A stretch of 64,000 nt of DNA. Origin: Fomitopsis serialis. Lineage: Eukaryota > Basidiomycota > Agaricomycetes > Polyporales > Fomitopsidaceae. The translations under genes were made by a program, and so were the position numbers. Each line of letters opens with the position of its first letter. Position 1 is the first letter of the stretch. Shown piece by piece: positions 45,761 through 56,728 of this stretch. The stretch spans positions 124,001 through 188,000 of the forward strand of contig NW_025955010.1 in NCBI RefSeq assembly GCF_022376445.1, written 5' to 3'. Under the pieces are notes generated by a model. The model searched no databases. It saw only the letters and a program-made list of their open reading frames with translations, and had not been told where the DNA came from.

Positions 45761-48700
45761 ATGACAACGTCCCACTCGCCCCTCATCGGCTCCATTTTCG
45801 AGCGCAAACCCCAATCGAAGCCGAATGCGCCGACATTCAAAGCTAGCTTGTCAGGGAAGACGGGGTTCCCGTCCGTGCAGCACCGCTCAAAGAGCGCATT
45901 CGCGCGTGCAAGAGAGGAACAGAAGAAAGGCGAGCCGAGTAAACCGCAATATGTGCCTGTCGTTCAGCCCACGATGAAAGTCGAGATCCCGAAGCCGAGA
46001 GTTGCTGCGAAGCCTGCGTCAGGGGAGTCCGGTGACTGGAGAAGACAGATAGAGGAGGAGAATCGAAGACGAGTGGACACCATGACGGATGAAGAGCGGG
46101 AACAAGAGCGGAGAGAGATTTTGGAGAAGTTCGGGCCTGACGTAGGTGAGATTCTGAGGAAGGCGAGGGAGGCCCGGGAACGCAAGGAGAGGCCAATCGA
46201 GGGTGCAGAAGAGATACCTATGGTCCCGAGCCCACCCAACTCTCCACCTCTCTCAGCAGACGGTAAGCACTTGAGTGCTCGCTCTCTATTGATTTCCCTG
46301 ACGATGATTCCAGGCAGGACGTCTCGACCATCTAGTCCTCCTCAGTCAGCGTTGTCCAGACCTGGAACACGTCCTTCAAGTCGTGCCGATCGAAGAATCC
46401 GGTTCGCGGAGCTCGCACCCACGGACATTCACGTCTACGAGTCCGCCCCGCCCTCCCCACGAAAGAAGGCGCTCGCGCTTCCCCCGCCATCTCCGGCAGA
46501 CGGACCCACCACGTCGCTCGGTGAATGGAAAGGTAACACTGGACCAATCCGACGGCGCGACGCGCAGGCGCCTGCTGTCGATCACTCCGCTACGACCGTG
46601 AACAGCCTGGGGGAGGGCACACCCGAGGATATCCGTCGGCGGTTCTTCCCCACGGCGCCTGCACACGACCCGTCGCTCGAGTGGATCGAGGGCGGTCCGT
46701 CCTCGGCGGCGCCTCAGTCAACGCCCGAGCCCGACTCGACGCTGCGGTTTGACTTGACGGGCACGCCGATCCCGCCGGAACTGTCTGCGACATTGCCCAC
46801 GCATCTTGGCCTGCATCACCATGCGGACGGGGACCGCGCGGGGTACACGCTCGAGGACGTTTTCTGGCTTTCACGCTCGACTGTCCCAGCGCAGCGTGCG
46901 ACGATGCTCGGCGTGCTCGGCCGCATCATTCGGAGGTTGGGCAAGGGGCGGGCGCGGGACCCTGAACAAGGCATCACGCAGCTGCAAGGACAGGCCGAGG
47001 CTGTCCGGAAGCGAGCATTGGCTACGGGCGTCGAGGCGATGGTAGAGCGTGGCGGCGTGGGCGCGCGAGCTATCGAGGTGATGTGGGAGTGCATTGTCGG
47101 GTGGGACGAGGATGTCATCGATGTCGAAGGCGTCGAGCTGCAAGCCGCCCGTCAGCCGGACTCTTCGCCATCGACATCGGATAGCAAGGGTGAAGACATC
47201 TTGACTAGTCTGCCGCTGGAATATGTCCTCGCGCAGATCAGCAACTCGTTCTCAGCGGGTGCTCAGCCTGCGGAGACACTCGCACAGTTGTTGGCCATCC
47301 TTCATCGCCTGGCACAGCACACGAATGCTATAGCAAACAGCATTGTCCCAACCACCGGGCTCGTCGCCAACGTGATTCAGCGATTTCTTCTCACACCTTT
47401 TCCACCGACCGACTCCACCCCCCGCCCAGATCCGTCTGCGCTACAACTCCTCAATACACTCGCGTCAGCATCCCGTACGAATGCATCGGCACTACTCGAC
47501 CCAGCGGATGCACTTTTGCGTTTCGTCACTACCCTTCCTCCGGCGTCGCCATATCCTCTCGCCCTGGCCACTGCTCTCCTCAACGGTACTCTCCATCTCT
47601 ACACCGTCTTCGCCTCGTACGGTCTCTACTCGCACATCGCAACCACCGCATCCGAACATCTCACAAAACTCGGTCAATACGTACTCTCGGAAGAGTGCCG
47701 ATCTCGGCAATTGCGTGAGGCGTGGCTGGCCCTGCTCGAGGCGTGGATGGTCTGCGCGCGAGACCCGCACCGTACGTCGCCTGGACACGAGATATTGTGG
47801 AGCCAAGTTGCTGGCTGGGGATGGGGCGACGATATCCTGGAGATAAGGGAAAGGCTAGCGGAGGAAGATGCCGCTGTATGGACTGCGCTCTGGCGCGCCG
47901 CAGCGGCGTGGTTGGAGGGAGCGAAGATCAACGGTGTCAAGGGAGGCGAGAAGGAGAGGGGCGTCGTCATCGCTGCGGTTCAAGACCAGTTCCGCGACGG
48001 CCTAGAGAAGATCGTAGTCGAGAATTCTGGGAGAACACTCAGCACAGTCTTGGGACAGCTCGCCACTATTGGCGTGCGTACCCTGCAGCCGGAGGACCTA
48101 CCCAAGCTCCAAGAGATGGCCGAACATGCCAGCCGGCTTGCAGCAGCTCTGCGCCTTTGGCTCGCATGCGTATCGCCGCAGTCATCTGGACCACCCGATT
48201 CCCCACCGTTCCAATTACCCTTCCGCGAGCTCTCTGATCTCTGTGCTCAGATCACGACTCACCCCATATGGGATTCTGCGCTCGCTCAAGGATCCGTCTC
48301 GTATGGCTATGCGTTCTGCAAATCCCTTTCCTTGTTGCTGTGTTCCTACCTCCAACTGTCGCCCCATATGCCCGGCGTATCGGATGCCTTATGGATGGCT
48401 CAGGCATTGGCTATTCTGTCTAGGCTCCTCCCAGGAGACGAAGAGGCAGCTCGGCACATCGTCGATCTCGTGACTAGTCTCATTACGCCCAGCTTCATGG
48501 GTGCGCGCGGATGGACGGTCCCTCCAGTCATCTGGAGGAAGGGCGGAATGGACGCGATCAAGCCTTTCCTGGCTTACTCCCTTCGGCCGAAGGAGCATGC
48601 GTATATAGGGCCACAGTGGATATCTCCAGATTCGATATCGCTCTCGACCACGCAGAGACTACCTCCAGCGGGAGTCCTGGTCACGAACACTCGACGTACC

Positions 48701-49702
48701 CTTCCCCTTCCTCTCACGCGAGACTGGATGTGCTCGCCGCTTGATCACCTCTTGCGGTCGGGCGACTCCGACGTATTCAAGTCGTTGCCTTCTTCGTGGG
48801 ACGCGTCCGAGACGGAAGTCGTGCGGGCCTGCTTGCTCCTCGCCCGGGTTGTCCGAGAGGTCGCACAACTGCATGGGCTTCAGGCATTCGCGATGTCACG
48901 CGAGGAGACGATCTTCTCATGCATGAAGGTATACATGCTCGAACACGGCCAGCAGCATAATGACTCCACAGAGGAAGTCTTCCGCGACAAGACTGTCGGC
49001 CAGTTCATGGAAGACCTCATGGCGCCTTTCTCGGCGAGCGCATCGACCAGCTCCCTGGTTCTTCCCCGTTCCCGTGGTTCAGCGCCAAGTCTAGAAAGCG
49101 TTGCTACGCGCTTTCTCGGTTCAGGAACCCCCTTCTACCAGTTCTACACCGACTTTGTGGCATTGTACGACGCGATATCCTTCTCACATCCGCTCTTCGC
49201 TCGACTCCTGTTGCCTCCCACGTCTATGAGGTACCCGATTGACTACAGGAAATACCTCTGGGCTGACTACGGTCATCTATTGAAGACTGTACGAACACCC
49301 GTCGAAGCTGTCCTCACGGGGAGTCTTGGGGAGTATCTATGGCCGGTAGAACGTGACCCAGAAGTAGTCGGTGCCTACCTACGCGCGCTGGTAAAAGGCT
49401 TGCCCGAAGGGTTCCTCCGCTTCGTCGCTGTCCATCATGTGGCATGCAACATCTGGCAAGATCTATCCGATACCACAGATGAGAAGGCACAGAGGCTCCT
49501 GAAAGCTGTCGTTGATCAAGGTAGTCTCGACGTCATCCGGGAGGTTGTGTGTTATCGACAGGTGCGGGAAGGTACCGTTCTCCTTCCTCCTCAATGCTTC
49601 ACACAAAAGGGCGAATGGAGGAGCCGACGACTGGATTTCGTTACCAAAACTGGAGGGCCTAGTATGGCTGATCGTCTGAAGGGACTGTTTGCGGACGTCT
49701 GA
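45761..49702 (+). CDS. RNA polymerase II-associated protein 1 (RPAP1)
   Basis: RPAP1 family proteins help assemble and import RNA polymerase II. A single open frame of 1,313 codons. The N-terminus has IGSIFERKP and the RPAP1 N domain block VDTMTDEEREQERREILEKF followed by GPDVGEILRKAREARE. The RPAP1 C block lies near residues 325-390: RFDLTGTPIPPELSATLPTH, LGLHHHADGDRAGYTLEDVF, WLSRSTVPAQRATMLGVLGR. The rest is helical-repeat-like, ending MADRLKGLFADV. A 51-nt segment at 46263-46313 has a full intron signature (gtaagc ... ctgac ... ccag) and is a multiple of three, so it is probably a spliced intron hidden in the open frame, which removes 17 residues. The gene shows none of the one-base breaks seen elsewhere. 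Confidence 0.92.
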   Translation: MTTSHSPLIGSIFERKPQSKPNAPTFKASLSGKTGFPSVQHRSKSAFARAREEQKKGEPSKPQYVPVVQPTMKVEIPKPRVAAKPASGESGDWRRQIEEENRRRVDTMTDEEREQERREILEKFGPDVGEILRKAREARERKERPIEGAEEIPMVPSPPNSPPLSADGKHLSARSLLISLTMIPGRTSRPSSPPQSALSRPGTRPSSRADRRIRFAELAPTDIHVYESAPPSPRKKALALPPPSPADGPTTSLGEWKGNTGPIRRRDAQAPAVDHSATTVNSLGEGTPEDIRRRFFPTAPAHDPSLEWIEGGPSSAAPQSTPEPDSTLRFDLTGTPIPPELSATLPTHLGLHHHADGDRAGYTLEDVFWLSRSTVPAQRATMLGVLGRIIRRLGKGRARDPEQGITQLQGQAEAVRKRALATGVEAMVERGGVGARAIEVMWECIVGWDEDVIDVEGVELQAARQPDSSPSTSDSKGEDILTSLPLEYVLAQISNSFSAGAQPAETLAQLLAILHRLAQHTNAIANSIVPTTGLVANVIQRFLLTPFPPTDSTPRPDPSALQLLNTLASASRTNASALLDPADALLRFVTTLPPASPYPLALATALLNGTLHLYTVFASYGLYSHIATTASEHLTKLGQYVLSEECRSRQLREAWLALLEAWMVCARDPHRTSPGHEILWSQVAGWGWGDDILEIRERLAEEDAAVWTALWRAAAAWLEGAKINGVKGGEKERGVVIAAVQDQFRDGLEKIVVENSGRTLSTVLGQLATIGVRTLQPEDLPKLQEMAEHASRLAAALRLWLACVSPQSSGPPDSPPFQLPFRELSDLCAQITTHPIWDSALAQGSVSYGYAFCKSLSLLLCSYLQLSPHMPGVSDALWMAQALAILSRLLPGDEEAARHIVDLVTSLITPSFMGARGWTVPPVIWRKGGMDAIKPFLAYSLRPKEHAYIGPQWISPDSISLSTTQRLPPAGVLVTNTRRTLPLPLTRDWMCSPLDHLLRSGDSDVFKSLPSSWDASETEVVRACLLLARVVREVAQLHGLQAFAMSREETIFSCMKVYMLEHGQQHNDSTEEVFRDKTVGQFMEDLMAPFSASASTSSLVLPRSRGSAPSLESVATRFLGSGTPFYQFYTDFVALYDAISFSHPLFARLLLPPTSMRYPIDYRKYLWADYGHLLKTVRTPVEAVLTGSLGEYLWPVERDPEVVGAYLRALVKGLPEGFLRFVAVHHVACNIWQDLSDTTDEKAQRLLKAVVDQGSLDVIREVVCYRQVREGTVLLPPQCFTQKGEWRSRRLDFVTKTGGPSMADRLKGLFADV
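46263..46313 (+). other. Probable in-frame intron (51 nt) in RPAP1
   Basis: gtaagc donor, pyrimidine-rich middle, ccctgac branch site 12-16 bases before the ccag acceptor. Its length is a multiple of three and it contains no stop, so it is invisible in a plain open-frame reading. The encoded residues (GKHLSARSLLISLTMIP) are hydrophobic and out of character with the disordered acidic surroundings. Confidence 0.75.
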
Positions 49703-50045
49703 TTCGGAGCTTGGGTGGTGATTCGCCTAGCCTACTTATGTCACCTAGTGTATTGAACAGATAAACAAAGAATAATGTATTGATACAGTATGTACACTAC
49801 CGCAGTTGGTCATTCGATGTAGAGTAATCACATGCAATGCCCGATCATGTCCAGGTTGTTTTGCCGACGGCGTTGAGTACATACTGCGAAGTCAATTAGG
49901 AAATCCCAAGAAATCCGAAAGCGGTTGCTTCGAAAACTAACAAAGCCAAATAACAGTCCTCTTGCACACGTGACGCAATAGCCGGTAAACGCGTTCGGAC
50001 GCGTCTCGCTTTCCGACATTCGCTCGCCACAGCTCCTCCGCCACA

Positions 50046-51486
50046 ATGTCTGTTTCAAGCCAGCACGAAGGTCTATGTCTCAGATATCCCGAACCTTTGG
50101 GTCCGCAAGCCAATGTATCCTATGAGGCCGCCGTCTCCATGCTCATGCGTGCCATCCAACTCGCCCAACATACACCTTTTGTGTGGGGATACATTGACAA
50201 ACCGCAAGGTGAGTCCGCTGCGCTGTTCATCTATGATATATTCAGAACATGTCATTTTACGCATTTAGAGGGCCACATATATCTCATCTTCATGACCCAA
50301 CAGCTGCCGTTTCCTCCGGACGGAATACGGTATCAGGATCAAGAGCAGAAGATCATCATGCCGGCGGGCCCCGGAAGAGTGCGTTTCAATCTCCTTCACC
50401 TGTGCACAAATTCTCAAACAGGGGCTATGCCAGGAACTAGAAGTCATGGAGGTCAAGTTCGGTTTCGTCCCCAATTCTTCTGATACAACGGCCTGGAGAG
50501 TACGGAGACGCTACCGGATGCACAAGGGCGGCCATCCGCAACTTGTCCTCATCCACTACGGCCGTGGGCAGCCAATGCGTGCGTTTGACAGTTCAAAGTT
50601 CATCACCATCGCCTTTTGGTCGACGCTGACATCTCGCTCACGATAGCCATCATGCCGAACCTTAACCAACCCGTCCGCAACTACCCACTTCGTCCCATAA
50701 ACGAGCCCGCGCTCTTCGTCATGGGCGAGAAGATTGGCCAGAAAGTCTACCCTAACCAACACTCGGGCCCTGCAGAGCGACCGGGTCCACCAGGGATGGG
50801 TATGAGTTTCGGGGGGATAGGGAACCAGCAGGCTATGCTCGCGCAGCAAAATAACAACCTTGAGGCGCTGGAGCGGAGAAGTCAGCGAGATCGCAGTGGG
50901 AGCATGAATGCTGTACGTCGTCCCCAGATGCCGGTCGCATAGTAATACTCATGTTCTGAATAGCGTGCACCACCACCAGCGCGAATAGAAGACGACGACT
51001 CTGCAGGTATGCAGTGAGCTTGTGTCTGATGTTTTCACTCTCTGAAACCTCCAAGATGAGTCGGACATGATGTCCACTCGAACGCTCGCCCTGACGAGAT
51101 ACAAACGGAATCATGAACTCATGAACGAGGTGTTCATGTATGCTGCATTCAGTACGTGGCCTCTACGATATACTTCTACAGCATGGCTCATGTATCCGGC
51201 ATTCAGGTCGCAAGAAGGAATTCCCACCACCAAAGTCACCGTATTCCGTCTTTGACATAGCTAATGTGGAAGCGAGAGTTGTCAGTGTTCAGTGCACCAT
51301 TCGATGTCGTCGAACTATCCACTTATCGCTGTGACACAGGCAAAAATGACGGCAGAGATCGACGAACTCCGCTCCAAAGCGGAGGCGCGAAGAGAAGCGA
51401 GGTCGAATGCAGATGGAGCAGTCGGAGATGATCCGGGAGACGTCTCCATGGAGGTTTCTGGGACCACAGAGGAAGTACCGACATAA
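50046..51486 (+). CDS. ssr4: SWI/SNF and RSC chromatin-remodelling subunit Ssr4
   Basis: A fungal subunit shared by the SWI/SNF and RSC remodellers in the nucleus. Start MSVSSQHEGLCLRYPEPLGP; VSYEAAVSMLMRAIQLAQHT, PFVWGYIDKPQ then an intron; EGHIYLIFMTQQLPFPPDGI, RYQDQEQKIIMPAGPGR, an intron, ELEVMEVKFGFVPNSSDTTA, WRVRRRYRMHKGGHPQLVLI, an intron, and NQPVRNYPLRPINEPALFVM with GEKIGQKVYP. The C-terminal part has Met/Gln-rich linker, MMSTRTLALTRYKRNHELMN, VFMYAAF and, across another intron, RKKEFPPPKSPYSVFDIANV, then a coiled-coil-like tail (AEIDELRSKAEARREAR). The stop is at 51484-51486. All introns are short and in phase. The N-terminal SSR4 domain is strongly conserved in this reading, so the call is firm. 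Confidence 0.93.
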
Positions 51487-51781
51487 CGCGACGATATCGT
51501 ATCGTGGCTCAATTGTCGCTCCGCTGTCGTCTCTGCTTTCGTTTTCTGGTTTTTTACCCCTTGTGTGTGTCTCTCGTACACTATCGATGCGCAGTCGAGT
51601 GTCTGTCCTGCTTCCGCTTAGGCGAAAGTCGATGCGTAGTGACGAGTCGCTGAGCGGAATACCTTATTGAATGTCGATGCACTGTCGCAGGAAAGTAGGC
51701 TCGGATAGTGATAATGACCCGTGAGTGTATCAAGCGCTGCATTGTCGGATCAGGCAGGTGTCGTCTTTGCAGCAGACCAAC

Positions 51782-53391
51782 ATGTCTTTGGTGGATGTTG
51801 CTCAGCAAGCTGATTCGACCGAGGCGTTCAGCCACATACCAGTGATGTACGCACCCCCCTCTAACTTATGAAATACTGTTATAGCTGACGGTTACCTAGA
51901 GATCTAAGTGATGTCTCTAGCAAAGACCCGGCGGTCCGCAAGGCACTAGCTGATACCATCAGAGGGGCTTGCATGAATGTTGGTTTCTTCTATGGTACAT
52001 AACATATCTATAGCATGATGTAGGTCTTTTGGCTAATGGACCACGCACGCCAGTGGTCAGTCATGGCATCCCCGAAGCGGCCATCGCCCAAGTGCTCGCT
52101 GTAAGCAAGGAATATTTCTCGCTGCCAATAGAGAAGAAAATGGAGGTACAGAGGGCTCGTCATGGTCGCAATGTTGTCTCAAATAGCTCTGACGACAATC
52201 GATTGTGTCCAGCTCGAAAACAAGAAGACGCCGAACTTCAAGGGGTACAACCCCGTCCGGGGTGGCCGCATCGACCCGCTGAGCGAGGGCGACGTGCAGG
52301 AAGGCTTCCAGTTCAGCTGGGAGGCGCTGGAAGCCGACGACTACGACGGGCGACGGGCGAAGGATGGCGCGATGGCGGGGGCAAATGTCTGGCCTCGAGA
52401 GCCCCCTGGTTTCCGTGAGGCGGCTCTCGCATACTAGTGAGCGTCCTCTCGGGGTTCTCTGTTTCGGTGTTAGTAAGGAGACTAAGATTGAACTAGCCAT
52501 GCTGCCATGGCGCTGGGAAGGAACCTCTTTCCGATGTTCGCCCTGGCGCTGGATTTACCGGAGGACTTCTTCGACGATAAGGTAGGTCGCACACATTATG
52601 TTGCACCAGCTCGGAGCCGCTCACGATCGAGCACTCGTCAGACGAAGAGTTCGGCTGCGATAATGCGGTTGTTACACTATCCACCACAAACAGGATCCAT
52701 GGACGATAGGGCGGTAGGTCTCGGCGCACACTCAGAGTAAACCTCTCTCCTTTAATGTGTTTGCTGCGAGTGACAATCCTCTCTATCGACTCCACGCAGT
52801 TGGGAGGTTAGTGCAATCGCGCCTATGACTGATCCTTGGAGTAACTGCTGCGCTGAAGTGCTTCACCATACTATGGCAAGAGCCGGGCATCCAAGCGCTG
52901 CAGGTCTTGAACAAGGAAAAACAATGGATCAACGCACCGCCCGTTCCTGGGACTCTGGTTATCAAGTAAGATCCTGCTATACCTCACGGGCGGCATTACC
53001 TGATCGTGATGCATATCTTTCACTAGTCTCGGAGACCAATTTGCGCGTTGGACGAGTATGTAAACCTCCGTCGTGGCTGCTCCATGATTCCAGATGTGCT
53101 TGCCGACTGACGGCGCTCCCAAAGACGACGTGTTCAAATCGACTGTTCATCGTGCCGTCAACAGGAGCGGCGTTCGTCGGTATTCAATCCCTCTCTTCTT
53201 CGGGACGGACTACGACGTGAAGCTCGAGGCGAGTGCACCCGTCGTGGGCTAGTGCGCTTTGCTGACGTGGTCATTTTCTCGGATCGTAGCCAATACCTAG
53301 CTGCGTCTCGCTCGACCGACCGCCCAAATACGAGGACGTCACGGCTGGCGACTACGTCAAGTCGAAGTTGCAAGCTACCTATGTTCGCTAG
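51782..53391 (+). CDS. Isopenicillin-N-synthase-like 2OG-Fe(II) oxygenase, tandem copy 1
   Basis: A non-heme iron oxygenase of the 2-oxoglutarate/Fe(II) superfamily (DIOX_N plus 2OG-FeII_Oxy). Spliced order: MSLVDVAQQADSTEAFSHIP, DLSDVSSKDPAVRKALADTI, CMNVGFFYVVSHGIPEAAIA, ENKKTPNFKGYNPVRGG, AMALGRNLFPMFALALDLPE, then GLGAHSD-WE-CFTILWQEPG. The D of the HxD iron motif is finished by a 7-nt microexon (52800-52806). The second iron His is in STVHRAVNRSG and the substrate Arg/Ser in RRYSIPLFF. It ends KSKLQATYVR, stop 53389-53391. No beta-lactam gene (NRPS) is nearby, so penicillin chemistry is not implied; family members oxidise many small metabolites. Copy 2 follows 190 bases downstream. Confidence 0.9.
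52800..52806 (+). other. 7-nt microexon in 2OG oxygenase copy 1
   Basis: The sequence ttgggag lies between acceptor ccacgcag and donor gttagt. Preceding exon ends ...CAC TCA GA (donor gtaaac), the next starts TGC TTC ACC. Joining gives H-S-D-W-E-C-F-T, the canonical iron-binding loop of the family, with no other way to keep the frame and motif. Confidence 0.8.
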
Positions 53392-53580
53392 TCAGCTGTA
53401 TCTATGCGTATATCTCGCCCTGTATAGTTCAATGGGTATTTTTGCGTAGGCACGGGTAGCCTTCTGCAGCAGTTCTGCTGCCGTGACTCTAGTGCTTACG
53501 CAGCCGGAGGCTGTCACACTGGACAAGCGCTGCACTGGCGAATTAGGCAAGTTCCGACTTTGGAACAGACGTCGACCAGC

Positions 53581-55190
53581 ATGTCTCTCGTGGATGCTGC
53601 ACAGAAGGCTGAGTCGACTCAGGCGTTCAGCCACATACCAGTGATGTGCTTGCCCCGTGAAATGCAGCACATACATCGACTAACGGTTGCCTTTCAGAGA
53701 TCTTAATGATGTGTCGAGCAAGGACCCAGCGGTGCGCAAGGCACTAGCCGATACTGTGAGAGATGCTTGCATGAACGTCGGATTCTTCTACGGTACGCGA
53801 TGTTTCATGTTCTTGGTCGTGCAGTTATGATTGGTAGGCCCTTGTGCTGACGTCCCACTGTATACGCCAGTGGCGAACCATGGCATCCCCGAGACATCGA
53901 TCGCGCAGGCGCTCGCCTCGACCAAGGGGTACTTCTCGCTGCCTCTAGAACAGAAGATGGAGGTAAGTAGACCTTTGACTATAACCATCCCGTAATTTGA
54001 CTACATCGTCTATGGCCAGCTTGAAAACAAGAAGACTCCGAACTTCAAAGGCTACAACCCAGTCCGAAGCAGCCGCAACGACCCGCTCAGCGACGGGGAT
54101 ATGCATGAAGGCTTCGAGTTTGGATGGGAGGCGTTGGAAGCGGACAACTACGATGGGAGACGGGCGAAAGATGGTGCGATGGCGGGGGCGAACGTCTGGC
54201 CTCGAGAACCGGCGGGCTTCCGTGAGGCAGCCCTGACATACTAGTGAGCGTCCTCTCGGGCTTCTCCCCCTCAACATCGGGATTGAAACTGAGCCAGCCA
54301 TGATGCTGTCGCTCTGGGCAAGAACCTCTTTCCGCTGTTTGCTCTGGCGCTGGATTTGCCGGAGGACTTCTTCGACGATAAGGTGCGAGGCACATGCCAG
54401 TAGGCTGGACGAGTGTATCGCTCACGATCGTGTACTGGTTAGACGAAGAACGCGGCTGCACTCATGCGTGTGCTACACTATCCACCACAAACAGGACCGG
54501 TCGACGATCGGGTCGTGGGTATCGGCGCGCATACAGAGTATACCGCCTTTTCTCGACACCTCCTGAGAGACTGACAATCCTTGGCACGGGCATGCAGCTG
54601 GGAGGTCAGTGCGATTGTGAAATGTCATATTGCGGATGCGTCAGAGTAACTCCCGCGATGCAGTGCTTCACCATACTATGGCAAGAGCCAGGCATACAAG
54701 CGCTACAAGTGCTAAACAGAGAGAAGCAATGGATCGACGCGCCGCCCCTTCCTGGGACGCTGGTCATCAAGTAAGAGCGTGTTGTCTTCTTCATTCGGGG
54801 CATGCGCTGACCGTAGTCAATTCGTCCCACTAGCCTCGGAGACCAGTTCGCACGCTGGACGAGTGCGTCGTACCTCCACCACGCCATCATGTTAGACGAG
54901 CTAACGATGCTTCGCGCAGATGACGTGTTCAAGTCGACTGTGCACCGCGCCATCAACAGGAGCGGCGCCCGTCGGTACTCAATTCCTCTCTTCTTCGGGA
55001 CGGACTACGACGTGAAGCTGGAGGCGAGTGCACCCACTGTCGTGGGCCGGTGTATGTGCGTGCCGCTAACGCAGCTTCCCCATCGTAGCCGATATCTAGC
55101 TGCGTCTCGCCTGACCGGCCGCCCAAGTATGAGGTGGTTACGGCTGGCGACTACGTCAAGTCAAGGTTGCAAGCCACCTATGGTCACTGA
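53581..55190 (+). CDS. Isopenicillin-N-synthase-like 2OG-Fe(II) oxygenase, tandem copy 2
   Basis: Close paralogue of copy 1, same length (1,610 bases), same intron positions. Spliced order: MSLVDAAQKAESTQAFSHIP, DLNDVSSKDPAVRKALADTV, CMNVGFFYVANHGIPETSIA, ENKKTPNFKGYNPVRSSRND, LGKNLFPLFALALDLPEDFF, GIGAHTD-WE-CFTILWQEPG, LNREKQWIDAPPLPGTLVI, LGDQFARWT, DVFKSTVHRAINRSGARRYS and a C-terminus VKSRLQATYGH; stop 55188-55190. Iron ligands His, Asp (completed by a microexon at 54597-54603) and His are present, as is the 2OG/substrate RxS motif. The upstream 150 bases resemble those of copy 1, so the duplication included the promoter. Substrate unknown. Confidence 0.91.
54597..54603 (+). other. 7-nt microexon in 2OG oxygenase copy 2
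   Basis: The sequence ctgggag lies between acceptor gcatgcag and donor gtcagt. Preceding exon ends ...CAT ACA GA (donor gtatac), the following exon starts TGC TTC ACC. Joining gives H-T-D-W-E-C-F-T. Same position and length as in copy 1. Confidence 0.82.
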
Positions 55191-55463
55191 TCAATCACAT
55201 ACTACAGTACATGAAAGCCAATGCGTTGTCTGACATACTCGTGAGTATAGCGTACCTTATGAAGGTCCATCATATACGTGTTCGTAACCCGAGTATACTT
55301 GTATATGATCGCCTTCCCTAGCTTAAAGAGGTCGTGATTCTGGCCTGCCCATCGGAGACCCTTTCGGATATCGACAGACTCATCTGCTACTTGCTTCGAC
55401 GGAGACACTGGCATTGGAGCGGTCTGATCTATTCGCACCGCAGAAGCTGAACCAGTCATGACT

Positions 55464-56169
55464 CTATGTCCCAATCACTCGTTTCATGAAGCTTTGGCCA
55501 TCCAAGCTTTGGACAGTAGGTCCTCCAACTCCTGGTTCATCCCTGAGGAAGTACAAGAGTGGCCCTGCACCACTGAGGTGGAGAACTCCTGCGAGTGCAG
55601 CATGCAGACGGAGGAGCTCACAGCTGGGGAGAGGAATCTCCGTGGTGGCATGTGCCTGCTTGAAGCGATCGCCAACCTGCGCAGATGGACCCGCTGTCTG
55701 CTTGTAGCTGTGATCAACAAAGGTGACATGCGTCTTCCTGACAAGTGGGAAGAATGTTCCTGGCTGAAACTCGTGGATTGCGTACACATCCTTCATCTAG
55801 TGATGCAATCAGCAAGTGGCATCAGACAAGTTGATAAGAGAAGCACGTCTGTGGGTACAGTTTCGAGATCGTGAAGCCGCTGTCTTCCCTACGTTCGTTC
55901 GCGCGCTTGACCCATACTGGGATGTCGTACTCTTCTCCGCGAAATGAGGTGGTCTGCTTGTGGAAGATCTTGAGGTGTTTGTATGCCTGTTCGTGCAACG
56001 CCTGATCGCTTTCAAGCTGTGCGGTGTCAAAGAGTCTCCCATCGACCGTCCGACGGAAGGCTTGTGACTCCGGGGAGAGTCCACAGTAGCTAGAGCCACT
56101 ACCGGCCGAGGACGACAATTCTGTCAAGCTCGGAGTAGACTGGGATGAATCGCGCGAGTGGGATAGCAT
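55464..56169 (-). CDS. Hypothetical protein, two exons
   Basis: Exon 1 from 56169: MLSHSRDSSQSTPSLTELSS, FRRTVDGRLFDTAQLESDQA, EYDIPVWVKRANERREDSGF. Exon 2 runs from about 55796 (MKDVYAIHEFQPGTFFPLVR ... LLRLHAALAGVLHLSGAG) to a stop at 55464. The intron between them has donor gtaccc and acceptor tcactag, but the literal phase is off by one, as in several other genes here. Exon 2 resembles the C-terminal helical region of basidiomycete HNH-endonuclease-like hypothetical proteins, but no HNH histidines or cysteines are visible, so the resemblance is weak. Function unknown. Confidence 0.5.
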
Positions 56170-56728
56170 ACAAGTCTTCGGCTTAATCGTGCGCGTGAAC
56201 GTTTGCGTACCAACTGCGACGACCGAGCTGAGTACGTTGCCAGTGAGCTAAGTGCAGAAGGGCGAAGTTCCACCACCTCCCAAGTTCCAGTTTCCATTTT
56301 GGGATGGTTTCACGTGATGAGCTGAGTGCGCCACAACGCCGGCGAAGGAGTCGACCGCGTCTCGTCCCGCCCGAGGAGGACGTCGTCAACTGTCGAATAT
56401 CCAAACCCGGTCAAAGTTGTGTGGCTCTCACTGGGTGTCCTTGGCCTACACCTGGACGCACGCACACCGCGATCCCATGGCGGTCTCAGCATCCACAAAG
56501 CGCGCTATTCTAGATGGTAGGCCCGGCTAAAAGTGAAGAACTCAAAGTACTGATGCATTGCGTCGCCAGTTGCGCTGTTCGTGGCTTCTCAAGTGCGTCG
56601 TTACATGCTGAATGCATCTCAAAGTATCTCATTGAAAGACGCAAGGCAGCTCTATACTATACCATACGAGTATGTCACACGCCTCCAGCGTGTAGGCCGT
56701 GTACTGACGGGACTCGTGCCAGTGGGTG

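Noticed and set aside
51782..55190. Possible penicillin biosynthesis cluster from IPNS-like genes
   Set aside because: No ACV synthetase or acyltransferase is present; IPNS-like is a superfamily label covering many oxygenases.
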